Shown: one piece after another, positions 10,972 through 23,345 of the stretch
Numbering within the stretch: position 1 is the stretch's first letter
Layout of the letters: each line of letters opens with the position of its first letter
NCBI GenBank assembly: GCA_963989385.1
Contig: OZ022501.1
Location: 2,366,001-2,430,000 of the forward strand
Length of the DNA stretch: 64,000 nt
Direction of reading: 5' to 3'
DNA from: Ctena decussata
Taxonomy: Eukaryota > Mollusca > Bivalvia > Lucinida > Lucinidae
Translations under genes and position numbers: made by a program
The notes under the pieces: generated by a model
Databases searched by the model: none
Told to the model about the DNA's origin: nothing
The model's input: only the letters and a program-made list of their open reading frames with translations

Positions 10972-11218
10972 AATTGAGCTGCGACATGACAAAACGAACA
11001 ATGTGGCATGTGTGCCCAGCCAAGACTCAGATCAACATGGGCATCTGCCCAGTCTGATTAGAGTCTTTGCTGTTGGCGTGGAAGTAGCTTTGACCCATAG
11101 CTACCTTTTATAAGTGCACAGCTAAGACTCTGATCAGACTGGGCAGATGCCCAGGCTGATCCGAGTCTTCGCTGGGCGCACATGCCACTTTGTTGGTTAT
11201 GTCATGTGGTGGCTCATA
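10972..11218. mobile_element. HP240 hairpin MITE, copy 3
   Basis: TTGAGCTGCGACATGACA at the left faces TGTCATGTGGTGGCTCA at the right. The inner core GACTCTGATCAGACTGGGC is intact. Confidence 0.83.
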
Positions 11219-11597
11219 TATTTATGGGTTTTCTAGATTATATTATTGTTGTCAAACAGTTTTGTTTGAATGCAGCAGGAAGTGTCTGGCCTTTTATTGA
11301 TTTGGCAAGTGTTTCTCAGAGTTGATTAACTGCAGTTGAAATAAAATTTATTGAATGATAAAGATAAACAAATAAACTATAAAACATTATAAAACAGACT
11401 CTAAAATAGGCGTACACCAAATATATTGCATAAATTTTAAGTTCAACTGCTAGGTTTATGCATGTTATCTAAAATATGCAATAAAGAACTAGAGCAAGTG
11501 AGCAGGAGCTCGCGTATACCCTGGTCCAGTACCACCGCCAATAAAAACATTAACACAAATGTTATACATGTACAAAATTCAAAGCCTGTGACCTTGA

Positions 11598-11770
11598 GTG
11601 AGCGAGCGAGTAAGTGAAATCAGGTTTAACGTCCCACCAACAACTCGGTCATTGGCAGACAGGACTTCTGTTTAAAGTCTCATCCAAAAGACCAGAGAAG
11701 TGGGGGATTGATCTTGCAACCCATGGATTGGTAGTGCAGCATGTTATCCACTATACTACCGTTGCTCCTG
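11598..11770 (-). mobile_element. SINE-C copy 2
   Basis: The minus-strand head starts GGAGCAACGGTAGTATAGTG; the plus-strand body includes TTAACGTCCCACCAACAAC. The tail is a GTGAGCGAGCGAG tract. The target duplication is TGTGACCTTGA (11587-11597) and TGTGATCTTGA (11771-11781), with one mismatch. Confidence 0.87.
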
Positions 11771-12243
11771 TGTGATCTTGACTTTAGGTCAGCAGCAGCA
11801 TCCATATGATGTAAACTAGTATGAAATAAACCTAATCATTCATCATTAGGCTCCATTGAAGTATATCAGAACTATAAGCGAAAAAAAACCAAAAACAAAT
11901 GGCTAAGTCCTAGTTGTTGAACCCCCCTTGCCCGACCCGTGAGCCTGACCAAGCAGGTTGGGTGGTGCATTATCAAAAGCAATGCTATAGATATCATAAA
12001 CCAAATATGGAGGAATGTTCAATACAGTTACAGAGATATGGGCAATCAAAAAGGTTTAATGCAAAACTTTGACATAATGAAAATGCCTAAGTCCTAATTA
12101 TTGATACCTGGTCCCATCCTGGAGGCTGACCCAAGGGCTTAGATAGTTCACATCAAAGGTAATGCTATAGAGATATCGTGAATCAAAAATGAAAATAATC
12201 TGATGTGTGGTTACAGAGATGTGAGCAATCAAAAAAGATTTAA

Positions 12244-12750
12244 AGGAAAACACTCACTAAAATGCATGTTGGACTCAAATTAAAGAGTCTGATAAAACAT
12301 GAAATTTGCCAAAAATTTGAAGAAAATCGTACTTAAAATTAGAAAGATATGACTGTTTAAAGATATTAAAATGTTGAGCTGGGAACCAGCAAATCTGTGA
12401 GTTAATGACGTCATAAACCCACAGTCAAAAATGAAAATTCTAAATATCTTTAATTTGAAACAAACTTTATATAAATGAAATGCATAAATCTATATTTTAC
12501 TTCATAAAGAAACAATTAAAACTAAATAATACTGTAAAAGTAAGCAATTTATGCTCTTATTCTAGATTTAAATATTTATCAGGTGAATGGAACTTCCAAA
12601 ATGGCGGCCTCCGAGACCGCCATTTTCATTTTTTAAAATCTTTATATCTTTCTTATTTTAAGTCCAATTTTCATGAAATTTTCACCAAATTTAATTGCTA
12701 ATCAAGATCTATAATTTGAAGTCTGTTCATATTTAAGTGAGTGTTTTCCT
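12244..12750. mobile_element. TTAA-flanked non-autonomous DNA element (507 bp)
   Basis: Ends AGGAAAACACTCACT and AGTGAGTGTTTTCCT are perfect inverted repeats, each bordered by TTAA (12240-12243 and 12751-12754). TTAA duplication is the hallmark of piggyBac-type insertion, but the ends do not carry the usual CC start, so the superfamily is open. Inside is a short foldback, AAAATGGCGGC facing GCCGCCATTTT-like sequence near 12598-12630. There is no transposase. Confidence 0.8.
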
Positions 12751-12754
12751 TTAA

Positions 12755-13619
12755 TGCAAAACTTGGATGTAAAGTTGACAGATGGATGGACAGACAAACA
12801 AACAGACGAATGGACAGAATGACAAAGATTATATACTCCATGACACACTTTCTATGCAAGGGTTATAACAATAAATATTTGGAGCTGCATCAGGCAAAGT
12901 CGCCTTTGAAAGTGACAGTGGACAATGAAGAACAAGACATTAAGAACGTGCTAGGATTGTTACGAGATTAAAGGTAGATTACTTGCTGTAGGAGTGGAAA
13001 TGTCTTTGTACTTGGAATACTCTTGATTCATTGGGAAATAAAAATCATTGCTTTGAAGCTGATTTTAGTGTAGATTTAATTATTGAGAATTGAGATACCT
13101 GCTATAGTAAATTCAGGAATTAGAAAGAATTAGAGATTGCTGTGTTTTGTTAATTAATGTATTTCTTCATTTATAAGACAGAGTTTTAATAATCTAAAAA
13201 ATCAAGAACCATCTTATAAGATGGATCTAGGCTTTTGGGGAAATAATCTTGTCATTGAATTTCCAGAATTTTGTAGGGCTGATTTAGACACATGTATTTG
13301 GATCATTCAAGAAAGGAGAAACCCCTGTTTAATAGCTTAGAAAATACAGTAGAAAGCTCTTAGATGAGAGCCATTTTGTGAGGAATAACTGAACCTGAGT
13401 TTGTTTGGGTTTTTATTGTGAGTGAAAAAAATACTGTGTAAACTGTAGGCCACAATATAATGTTGTGGTGGAAAATATAAATAATTTCCCAGAAATGAAG
13501 CTGTAAAATTACAGTGCCTTAATTTAAGACAGAAGAGAACTAACAAAGCTGTGAGCATTGGATTGTTGTTCTGAACAGAGAAGACCACGATTAGATTGTA
13601 AACTTGACTAGCAAGCTAT
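12755..13619. other. No firm gene; weak coding-like tail at 12880-12971
   Basis: A frame ending at 12971 finishes in AKSPLKVTVDNEEQDIKN and a few more residues, which looks protein-like in composition. There is no convincing acceptor or partner exon, so it is not called. A foldback ACCATCTTATAAGATGGATC sits at 13206-13230, a short relative of those at 21661 and 43549. Confidence 0.35.
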
Positions 13620-14213
13620 ACCGTATTTGTTTGTGGATAACGCGCTAGCATGTACAACGCGCACCCCTTTTTCGGCCGTTCTGGGGCTGGAAAAAAGCTA
13701 GTTCTGCTGTAAAACGCGCATACAGCCTTCTGAATTACAGACTGACATTTCTAAAACTCGTCCGACGCCATGTTGATTACATGGGACAGTACCGATTCAC
13801 TGATTGGTCCGCATCTTTAGACTGGTTTTATATTTTTTTACTCGGGCGAATTCGGCTGGACCTCTATTAGTAACAACAGTCAAGGTTGAATTCGGCTGGT
13901 CCTCTATTAGCAACAATGGTCAAGGTTATTGTAAGCAACAAATAAACACTCGTTGAGAACTATGACACTTCTCAATTAAATAGCTTGAGTCTTCTCACTG
14001 TCACTTAAGTTAATTGGATCCTTTTGTGTTGCTATCACCTAGATAATTGACGCTAATTGACATCTTTAATTCCAATGACTGGTTCTCTTTGGTCGGTACT
14101 AACATCAAGTTTTCACACCAATTATCGATACTTAATGTAATAATTACATCTTTGTCGCAAACAAACTTAGATTGAAAAGAAAAAAAAACATATCAAAGCG
14201 AAAATTATACATA

Positions 14214-16485
14214 TTTTTAGCTCACCTGAGCCAAAGGCTCAGAGGTGAGCTTATAGGATGGGAGTCGAGCCGTCGTCCGTCCGTCCGTTGGTGCGTGGGT
14301 GGGTGCGTCAACACTTTCAAACATAAATATCTCAGAGACCAGTGGGCCGATCACAATCAAATTTTATCTGAAGCATCATTTGGGTGGGGGAAAGGCTGCA
14401 TTTGGTTTTGGTGCCGATCAGCTCAGAACTCTGGTTTCCATGGCAACAGATAGCCCCCATAGGGTTATAATGGGGAAAACGACGTCATCACGTTTTCTCG
14501 ACTGTTTTTGATTAGATCCATATCATACTTGCAGGTAATGATGACATACACAAGAGCTTGGATGAGTTCGAAATTTGGCCGGATTCGAGCACAGACTACG
14601 GAGTTAGCTGCCCTTGAGCATTTGAAAAAAATCCCATAGGGTTATAATGGGGAAAATGGCGTCATCACGTTTTCTCAACTGTTTTTGCTTAGATCCTTAT
14701 CATACTTGCAGGTAATGATGACATACATAAGAGCTTGGATGAGTTCGAAATTTGGCCGGATTCGAGCACAGACTACGGAGTTAGCTGCCCTTGAGCGTTT
14801 GAAAAAAAAAATCCCATAGTCTTATAATGGAGAAAACAACGTCATCACATATTTTTAGAAAAACTTTGTCATCGCTCTATTGCCTACATTTCCCAACGGA
14901 TTTTAAAATAACTTCACACAAATGTAGGGCATGACAATATCTCGAGCAAGTGCGACTTTCAGGATCCTGCGCCCAAGGTCAAGGTCACTGTGGCTATTTT
15001 TAGAAAAACTTTGTCAGCGCTCTAGCACCTACATTTCTCAGCAGATTTTAAAATAACTTCACACAAATGTAGGGCATGACAATATCTCGAACAAGTTCGA
15101 CTTTCAGGATGCTGTGCCCAAGGTCAAGGTCACTGTGGCTATTTTTAGAAAAACTTTGTCAGCGCTCTAGCACCTACATTTCTCAGCAGATTTTAAAATA
15201 ACTTCACACAAATGTAGGGCATGACAATATCTCGAGCAAGTTTGACTTTCAGGGTGCTGCACCCAAGGTCAAGGTCACTGTGGCTATTTTTAGAAAAACT
15301 TGGTCATCGCTCTAGCGCCTACATTTCTCAACGGATTTTAAATCAACTTCACACAAATGTAGGGCATGACAATATCTCAAACAAGTTGACTTCCAGGGTG
15401 CTGCGCCCAAGGTCAAGGTCGCTGTGGCTATTTTTAGAAAAACTTTGTCAGCGCTCTAGCACCTATATTTCTCAATGGATTTTAAAATAAATTCACACAA
15501 ATGTAGGGCATGACAATATCTTGAGCAAGTTCGACTTTCGGGATGCTGTGCCCAAGGTCAAGGTCACTGTGGCTATTTTTAGAAAAACTTTGTCATCGCC
15601 CTAGCACCTTCATTTCTCCATGGATTTTGAAATAACTTGACACAAATGTAGGGTATGACAATATCTTAAGCAAGTTTGACTTTCAGGATGCTGTGCCCAA
15701 GGTCAAGGTCACTTTGGCTATTTTTAGAAAAACTTTGTCATCGCTCTAGCACCTACATTTCTCAACGGATTTTAAAATAAATTCACACAAATGTAGGGCA
15801 TGACAATATCTCGAGCAAGTTTGACTTTCAGAGTGCTGCAGTAAAGGTTTTTGATTAGATCCTTGTCATACTTGCAGGTAATGATGACATACATAAGAGC
15901 TTGGATGAGTTCGACATTTGGCCGGATTCGAGCACAGACTACGGAGTTAGCTGCCCTTGAGCGTTTGAAAAAAATCCCATAGTCTTATAATGGAGAAAAC
16001 AAAGTCATCACATTTTCATTTTTCATCAGATCCTCTTCATACTTGCAGGTAATGAGGATATGCATAAAAGCTTGGATTAGTTAGCATTTCGGCTGGATCC
16101 CACCACTGACTATGGAGTACCTGCCCTGAGCATCCAAAAAATCAATGTCGCCACTTTTTCTTGGTTTCTACTGATCCGATCCTTTTCAAACTTGCAGGTA
16201 ATGAGGAAATGCATAATATCTTAAACAAGTTCAAATTTTGGCCAGATCAGGCTAACCACCATGAAGTTAGCTGCCCTTGACAGCTCTGTCTATTGTGCGC
16301 TTGATCGGATACTTTTTAAACTTGCATATATTAAATGAGGGCATACATAATGTTTTGGATGAGTTTAATTTTCAGCCTGATTGGACCACTGACTGTGGAG
16401 TTAGCTGCCCTTGAGCATCTTAAATATCCCTATAGGTTTACAATGTCTCTCAGGTGAGCAATTGTTGCCCTTTGGGCTACTTGTT
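14214..16485 (+). mobile_element. TR-element 1 (pearl/HINE-like) with 145-bp tandem array
   Basis: The 5' terminal hairpin is GCTCACCTGAGCC...GGCTCAGAGGTGAGC at 14220-14250, followed by a GTCCGTCCGTCCG microsatellite. A unit containing TTTGGCCGGATTCGAGCACA is repeated at 14574, 14753 and 15920. Then comes a 145-bp array: the word ATTTTTAGAAAAACTT starts at 14851, 14996, 15141, 15286, 15430, 15575 and 15720. The 3' end is CTCAGGTGAGC, then a hairpin GCCCTTTGGGC and TACTTGTT. This architecture fits oyster 'pearl' or Helentron-associated elements; that link is inference. Confidence 0.82.
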
Positions 16486-17189
16486 ACATTTTGTTATCTT
16501 TGTTATTATTTTATTTCTGTTTATGGTATATTTTTTATATGTTATTTTGATTAATACTTGCAAAGCTAGATACAGTCATTATCATTTACAGATTTATTTC
16601 ATCGTAGTTTTAATTCAGATATCTTATTCTGTTAGTTTATTTCTTTTCATTGCAGTATTTAGTTTAAACACACTGTGAGTCCGATATTTGTAGGTATTTG
16701 TTCTATTCTGTTCTATGTCGGGGAAAAACACCGCATGCCAGTCTACCTATTTTTACTTCGATCAGTTTCCGGCTAAAAAAAGGTCAACAAATGCATGTTT
16801 CGCGTGTTTTGGGGCGTATTTTGATCTAGTTGACGCATTTTGGAGATAGAATTGAATAAATACGGCCAAGATCAAGTTGCTATCGATGTGTGAAAAGCAT
16901 CGGCTTTGCCACGCATCGAAAATGGCCGTAAAAACGATGTTTGGCTTTGGGAAAAAAAATCTAGGAAATTTTGTTCTCATGTACAACGCGCACCGGTATT
17001 TCGGATAAAGATTTTGATGGGGAAATGTGCGCGGTATCTATAGCAACTAACGGTATGCACAATAACTTTTTCAAACCGAGGTTTTGAAACTTGAAAGCTA
17101 GTTTTAAGTTTCAAACATACAGTTTCCAATGTTTTCTCCTTTTAACTTTTCAAAACTTAAGTCTAGTTTCATGTCACTTTACAATCTCA

Positions 17190-17404
17190 GTTAATAAAGT
17201 GCCAATTGTGGGCCCAGCAAAGACTCAGATGAGCCTGGGCATCTGCCCAGTCTGATCAGAGCCTTTGCTGTGCGCTTAAAGGGCAGCTAAGGGTCTGAGA
17301 TACCTCCATGCCAACAGGGAAGACTCTGATCAGACTGGGCGGATGCCCAGGTTGATCAGTCTTTGCTTGGTGCACATGCCACTTTGTCATGTCATGGCTC
17401 AGTT
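17190..17404. mobile_element. HP240 hairpin MITE, copy 4 (ends eroded)
   Basis: The core AGACTCAGATGAGCCTGGGC ... GCCCAGGTTGATCAG and CATGCCACTTTGTCATGTC are present. The left outer arm is largely lost. Confidence 0.75.
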
Positions 17405-17638
17405 ATTTTGCATTATGGTCAGTGGAATACTTTGTGGTTTAAACCACAGACGATGCTTTAAATATGTCAAGAAAGCAGCTCTTATTGAAAACTTAATTTC
17501 TTAGTCCCATTTAGATCACAATCCATTGTTCAGGACTCTTAAGAAATTTATTTTATGAAACTTTTGATTTTGAGAAGTTAAAATTTGAGATTTAAAGAAT
17601 TGAGACCTACATTTTAAGCTCAAGCCTTGTTCACTCCA

Positions 17639-17695
17639 TTGCACTCAGAATGGCCAAAACTCCACAGAGTTTTGGCCGTTCTGAGTGCATTAGGG
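17639..17695. repeat. Small foldback, GCCAAAACTC family, copy 1
   Basis: The stem TTGCACTCAGAATGGCCAAA faces TTTTGGCCGTTCTGAGTGCA around ACTCCACAGAG. TTAA follows on the right at 17696-17699. The left TTAA is not preserved, unlike the sister at 34744-34805. Confidence 0.83.
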
Positions 17696-17964
17696 TTAAA
17701 AAGTTTCATGTATAAGCATTTGGTGTTCTGTACAGATGGATGTTTTGCTACCATGACAAGGCACCATTTCCAATGCCATCTCATATTTGTACCTTCGTTG
17801 GACATTTCTCTTTGTCACAGAAGCAGAATAAGCTAGAGGCTATTACTGAATCAAGCGGCATTTGATCGAATTTTCTCTGATTTCCATAATACTTATAAAT
17901 GGCCTGTTTGATGACAATTAGGGATAAGCTTGTTTGCATACCGTGGAAATTCTAACTATTGGGA

Positions 17965-18030
17965 CAAACAGTGCCGACCCAGATCAGACTGCTCCTTTAG
18001 GAGCAGTCTGATCAGGGTCTACACTGTTTT
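17965..18030. repeat. HP66 hairpin, copy 1
   Basis: The stem CAAACAGTGCCGACCCAGAT / ATCAGGGTCTACACTGTTT encloses CAGACTGCTCC-TTT-GGAGCAGTCTG. This ~66-bp hairpin family has no room for coding. Other copies: 19417, 22118, 24158 (half), 26257, 30137, 30877, 33241, 35013, 45263, 50351, 63908. Confidence 0.88.
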
Positions 18031-18664
18031 CTATTCCATTTGCATCTTTGGGAGGCACAACTACATTTTAAAACCACTCTGTGTTCATTTTTAGGACAAT
18101 TAGGGTAAATATTTTAGGTGTCTTAGTTTTGAGGGCTTTAACAATAAGTGCTTCATTATTGGTATTTCAATCATTATTGTGTCAGAACAATGTCCAGAAG
18201 GAAAGTCTCTCTGAGATTTCATCAAACGGTCATTGGTTCCACACACGTGGTCTTTCCCAATTGCATAAGCATGAGCTGGTGTGATTTGATGTCGGAATTG
18301 CTTGATTTGGTGAGGGGTTATTACCCTTTTGCGACCTGTCTGAATCATATCATAGCTGTAATATCCAACATACAGTGCATTTCATGATGCAAAAATTCCA
18401 TCTTTCTGGCTGTATTAATTTTAAATTCTTCAAAATATTCACAAACAAATTTTGCAGGATTTTTTTTATCCATAAAGAAAGCAGTTAGGCAGACAGATAT
18501 ATGTACGTTGACAGGCTTCTTTCTGGATCCTTTCATACATTGTATTGTTGTATCACATGTATTTATGTGTGTTGAATTTATGCAAATAAATGTGTTTGAA
18601 TCAAGAAAGCAGTTGTTGCTGTACATTTTGGTGAAGCAGTTACACAGGGTGTAGAATGTGGAGT
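18031..18664. other. No gene seen
   Basis: Several overlapping open frames of 67-93 codons on both strands have no shared codon pattern or splice context. None is called. Confidence 0.4.
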
Positions 18665-18679
18665 CTGATCTATTCAGAT

Positions 18680-18877
18680 GGATGGATGGATGACTTGCGA
18701 TTTTACGTCCTTTTCAACAGTATTTCAGTTATATCAGGACGATGGGCTTGTGATAATGAAAGGCTGTGTGCAATGGAATCCCGTTTGCGATGGAAAGAAC
18801 TCCGCCTCTGGCGGGGCTCGAACCCGCGACCGCTAGATCAGTAGGCCAGCGCTTAACCCACTGACCTACCGGGGCTC
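18680..18877 (-). mobile_element. SINE-A reference copy with perfect 15-bp target duplication
   Basis: On the minus strand the head starts GGAGCCCCGGTAGGTCAGTG (A-box) and has the B-box GGGTTCGAGCCCCGCC. The body reads, on the plus strand, TTTTACGTCCTTTTCAACAG, TATTTCAGTTATATCAGGAC and TGTGTGCAATGGAA. The tail is GATG repeats. Direct repeats CTGATCTATTCAGAT at 18665-18679 and 18878-18892 are identical, so this insertion is young and its limits are exact. Confidence 0.95.
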
Positions 18878-19416
18878 CTGATCTATTCAGATTGGGGCAC
18901 AAGTTTCAACCATAAACTGAAAGCCATTCAAAGGTGTACTTGTTTTGTTTGGTGTTCTAATGAAGGGTCACAGTGTACAGTTTGGCAAGCAGTTCTGCTG
19001 AGGGGTAACAGTATAAGTTTCAGTCCTACCTGGGTCGAGCAGTGTAACTTGTTACTTTCTGGTGTTGTTGGCATTATAAACTTTACATCAGGTTTAGCTC
19101 TATTTTGTGTCAATGCACTTACAGGTGAGACACCATTGTCCAAAGAATTCTTGTTATGAAGAAAGAAGAAAAAAAAATGTTGCAGACAGATTTAGAGACC
19201 ATAAAGTTTTCCAAAATATTTGTTAGGACATACAAATTTGTCCAAGTTACGGTGCAAAATGGACAACTGTGGACAGCTGCTGTAGACAGAGGTTGTTACT
19301 CTCATCAAAAGATCATGACTTGATGTAATAATGGTCTGTCTTTTGATGCTTACTAGCCCATATGTCTTTTTTTAGTTGAACCATATTTAACCTAAATAAT
19401 CTAACACCATTTTGAC

Positions 19417-19482
19417 CAAACAGTGTAGACTCAGATCAGACTGCTCCTAAGGAGCAGTCTGATCAGTGTCTGCACTGTTTGG
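19417..19482. repeat. HP66 hairpin, copy 2
   Basis: CAAACAGTGTAGACTCAGAT faces ATCAGTGTCTGCACTGTTTG. The apex is AGACTGCTCCTAAGGAGCAGTCT, with almost no loop. Confidence 0.88.
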
Positions 19483-21660
19483 CTACAGCATTGCTACACA
19501 TCCTCTCAGAGGAGTTTTTGATGGACTTCTCAAAATTCATAGATTAAAATTTTCCAGTGTAGAAACTGGTTTGTCGGTATGTATATATTTTGGTTGATTA
19601 AGGTAACGTCTTTCCCTGTCACCGGCAGTTGACACCCTAATGGCTTAAAAGCTCCAAGTGTCATGGCAACATATCCATCCTATTTCCTCACAGACAATCA
19701 ACTAGGACTCATGCTGTCAAATCCATTTGCTGGCTGTTGAATGGGAAAACAGATTTCTGTCAAGCCCGCTTACAGTCAGGGAGACATTTTTTACGTATTT
19801 GGTGTTAGTGCTTTGGTCCATCTGAACAATTCTTTGCTCTTCCATTTGTTAGTTCCATCATCCATCCCTCCCCCCCCCCCCCCCACACCTCAAATGGTAT
19901 TCATGTGTATATCTCAACTTCCATAGACCTAAAACCTTACTGTGCACCACAGTAGTTTCTAAAGTAAACTAGGTCACAGTGACCTACTTTCTCAAAAATG
20001 GACACCATATTTTTAGCTTTCTAGTTTGGCTCTAGTTTGCAAATCTGTCATAAATAAGCACCCTAGGGAAGGGCCAAATCTGCCTGCTTATTAAGGCAGG
20101 TGTTTGCTTAATAAAGGTGGAGTTACACTGAAAATGCTGCTTTGGGATATGAGATTTTAGCCTTTTAAGACAGGTTGCTTGCTTAATAGAGGTGCCCTTT
20201 AAGACAGGTTTGACTGAAGACAAAATTTCGAAACGCTGGGTGTATTTGCATATTGAAATTTCATAATTAGACAGGATTTTAATACCAAGTTTGTGCAATA
20301 TCATATGCCTCTACTTTGCCTGTCTTTGAAGTAATTGATATCTGCTAATCTTGTTATCATCAAACTTCTGCTGCTCTATATGCCTGAATATCTGCTTTTT
20401 CAAATTTCATTCTAATTATTTTCACACAATGGCTGGTAATGACTTCCCTGGATATTACTGTGGTCTCAAGAGATCTCATTTATTCACTAAAAGCGGAGAA
20501 AATCTGCAGATTCCTTTCGTGCTGACAATGGATGTCATTATATGGAAAATTGTATCACTCTGGAAATTAGCTTTCAGGATGCATAGGCATGCTCCTTATC
20601 GAATTCCAGACTTCAAATTTGTTTCAGCCAGCTAAAGACCAAAAGGGAGCTTGGTATATTGTTCTTAGAATTTCAGATCTTGCTGTATATATCTGTACAA
20701 CATTAACCCATAACCTGCAGCTTATGACATGTTGTCTTTAAGGCTTGGGTCATTTTGAGAGCCTGTCAGCCTTGCTAGACATCAAGCACACCCCACAAGC
20801 TCTCTGCAGGAGAGAATCTGCTAACAGATCAAGTTTTACCCACATCACTGGTACAATGAAAATATATCAAAAAGTTATGATGTTTTGAATATCAGCTTTT
20901 TAAGGGGCCACCATTACTTCTCTGGAAACTAGACTTAATCTGTCTAAACTATTTTTATTGATAAACACCAGACCCAATCACTTTCTCTCTATAAAAAACA
21001 TACACTTTGTGCTAATATCTCATATATCCTTTTTTTATGAAACGGTTTCCAGCTAAGTCACATGACCTCCATATTTGGAAGTCATGTGACCTTTATAACT
21101 CCTGAAACATGGCAGCATACACCTTGTAGTAACTAGGTGAAAATGCCAGCAAAATCTGTCAAAGTTTGTGGAAGCTGTGACTTCTATGGTACTGATATTG
21201 CCTGATTTAGGTTTGGAAGGGAGTGGGGATGTTATTAATGCTCTGGACTTGTAACCCAGGAACATGGTTTCAAGCCACCAGACTTAGATCAGACTGCTCT
21301 AAATGGAGTTTGAGTTACTGCAATAAGTGTAATGTGTAGCAGAAGCCAGGTGAACAACAGCAGGTGCCAAAACAATTAGGCAGGCGTGTCAGGTAAAGTG
21401 GTACCAGTGGCATGCATGTGCATAAAGGTCTAGGCAGTCTTGGGAAATACAATCGTGAAAACTGAAGACTGGTTAATAAATATGAGAAGCTTTACAGGCT
21501 TATGGTAGTCTTTGTTGTTCAGGCTACAGTCACCAGTCAGCACACACCATATTTATTTGACGTTACAACAACGTTTTCTATCTCTAGAATGACTTTAAAT
21601 TTGTTTAAGTCTTATGAAATTCTGCTATGGTTTTAGTTTTCCCTTCTTAAACAATTCCAA
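19483..21660. other. No gene; one diverged repeat segment
   Basis: A C-run lies at about 19869-19884. The segment 20218-20293 (GACAAAATTTCGAAAC, then AATTAGACAGGATTT, TAATACCAAG) is similar to the interior of the element at 54640-54867. A frame at 20351-20635 (94 codons) has no recognisable motif and is not called. The rest is featureless. Confidence 0.4.
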
Positions 21661-21693
21661 AAATCTAGATCCATCTTATAAGATGGATTTAGA
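21661..21693. repeat. ATCTAGATCC foldback, copy at 21.7 kb
   Basis: AAATCTAGATCCATCTTATA is directly followed by its complement AGATGGATTTAGA. Related sites are at 13206, 43549 and 62800; the left flank AAAC-AA--CC(A)AAAATC is shared by three of them, so the real element is larger than the stem. Confidence 0.75.
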
Positions 21694-22117
21694 AACTCCT
21701 GCATCATATTGGGTGGTACCTGCACTCAAAATAATGGGGTTTTTCATGATTGAAGAGCTCTGCCAGGGAGAGTATGTTCATGCATGCCGTAAGGTTCTGT
21801 TTCTTGGGATGTTGCTCATTTTCTTACCTTAGTATAGACTTTTGGCTTTTAACCTTAACATTGGCCAACCTCCAGTCAGATGTGGTAAATCTTACACAAG
21901 GATTATTATAAAGTGAGGGATAATAATCTAGAGGTCGGGTATGATGTTACTGCTAGTCTTAATGAACTAAAGGATATAGAGCATAGCATTGCTACTGATA
22001 TTACTGGTGTTGGAGTATATATTGGTACATCATAGCTGGTTGTGTAGAATTTGAAAATTGTGAAATTTGGTTGTGTAAAATTTGAAAATTGTAAAATTAG
22101 TGTCAAAAACTTGAAAT
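21694..22117. other. No gene seen
   Basis: A short direct repeat (TTGTGTAGAATTTGAAAATT / TTGTGTAAAATTTGAAAATT) lies at about 22040-22095. Nothing else is supported. Confidence 0.4.
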
Positions 22118-22186
22118 GGCAGACAGGGCAGACCATGATCAGACTGCTCCTTAGGAGCAGTCTGATCTTGATCTACACTGTTTGCC
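22118..22186. repeat. HP66 hairpin, copy 3
   Basis: The apex ATCAGACTGCTCC-TTA-GGAGCAGTCTGAT is perfect. The outer arms GGCAGACAGGGCAGACC / GATCTACACTGTTTGCC have drifted. Confidence 0.85.
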
Positions 22187-22959
22187 TGAATAATTCTGTC
22201 TGAATACTGAAGGTTAATATGGTACTGATCAGATTGATATAAGCTAGAAACATGAAAATTATGAGAAACTTCATTAGTGGAATGAATCATGATTTCATGG
22301 ATAGGATGGATTAATGTTTTATATAGCTTATGAAAAAGTATAGTGAGGATCAATATATTAAAGGGAATTTCAGTCAAGTTGTGAAGGAAAGCATGAAAGT
22401 GATCCAAGAAATTGATATGTAAAGTTCATACTTCATTAGTTGAATGAATCATGGATCATGAAGGATTATGATTAATGGGTTTTAGAAAGTACATGTGTAC
22501 CAAGAAATATATACATAAGGGAATAATAGACATGTTTTGAAGAACAAGAAGTGATTAGAAAGGTTTTTGCATTAAAATTTTGCAATTTTTTAATGTCGTG
22601 GATGAAAGTGTTGTGTCTCTGTGTTGACGGTTAAGCTTAAACTTAGTGTTTTAGAAAAAAGTGTATCAGAAATTATTTAGGGAGTATATGAACATGTTTT
22701 GGAGGGGAAAAAAATCTTAACCATGTTTCTTAAGGTTTTACCTTGCCTGTGACTACCAGAATGCGAGAACTTGAGGATAACTACAGTAATTTGTTAAGAA
22801 GTATCCCAATATTTTGGAAAATAATGGTATTTCTTCCTGTTCACACCCCTTTCTAATAAATGTATCCACTCACTTTTTCTGAGAAAGAAACAGCCAAATT
22901 CCATCAAGATCACCAGAATTTGCTATAGATTATATGTTGCCTAGATTTTGTCTTGAGGA
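22187..22959. other. No gene seen
   Basis: AT-rich sequence with a loose direct repeat: ACTTCATTAGTGGAATGAATCAT near 22269 and ACTTCATTAGTTGAATGAATCAT near 22430. No exon is supported. Confidence 0.4.
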
Positions 22960-23345
22960 CTTAGTGTGTTGTCATTTCCCAGTACTTGTGTATTGTCATT
23001 GCCCAGGACTTTTGTATTGTGTCATTGCCCAGGACTTTTGTATTGTCATTGCTCAGGACTAGTGTATTGTCATTGGCCAGGACTTGTGTATTGTCATTGC
23101 CCAGGACTTGTGTATTGTCATTGCCCAGGACTTGTGTATTGTCATTGCCCAAGACTTGTGTATTGTCATTGCCCAAGACTTGTGTATTGTCATTGACCAG
23201 GATGTGTGTATTGTCATTGCCCAGAACTTGTGCATTGTCAATGCCCAGGACATGTATTTGTCATTGCCAAGAACTTGTGTATTGTCAGTGCCCGGGACTT
23301 GTTTATTGTTAATGCCCAGGACACGTGTATTGTCAATGTCCCCAT
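22960..23345. repeat. 24-bp minisatellite, about 16 copies
   Basis: The unit is TTGTGTATTGTCATTGCCCA plus GGAC. It is cleanest at 23070-23200 and degraded at both ends. Because 24 is a multiple of 3, all frames stay open as 8-residue repeats such as VLSLPRTC. These frames are a by-product of the period and not evidence of a gene. Confidence 0.97.

Noticed and set aside
12741..12971. 76-codon frame with a protein-like tail (VTVDNEEQDIKN)
   Set aside because: The first half is low-complexity and repeat-like; the acceptor is weak and no partner exon exists.
13620..17060. A larger transposon enclosing TR-element 1, based on ATGTACAACGCGCACC at 13651 and 16980
   Set aside because: The two words are in direct rather than inverted orientation and the outer ends do not pair, so limits cannot be supported.
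20351..20635. 94-codon frame as a small gene
   Set aside because: No recognisable motif, no conserved neighbours, and no splice or promoter support.
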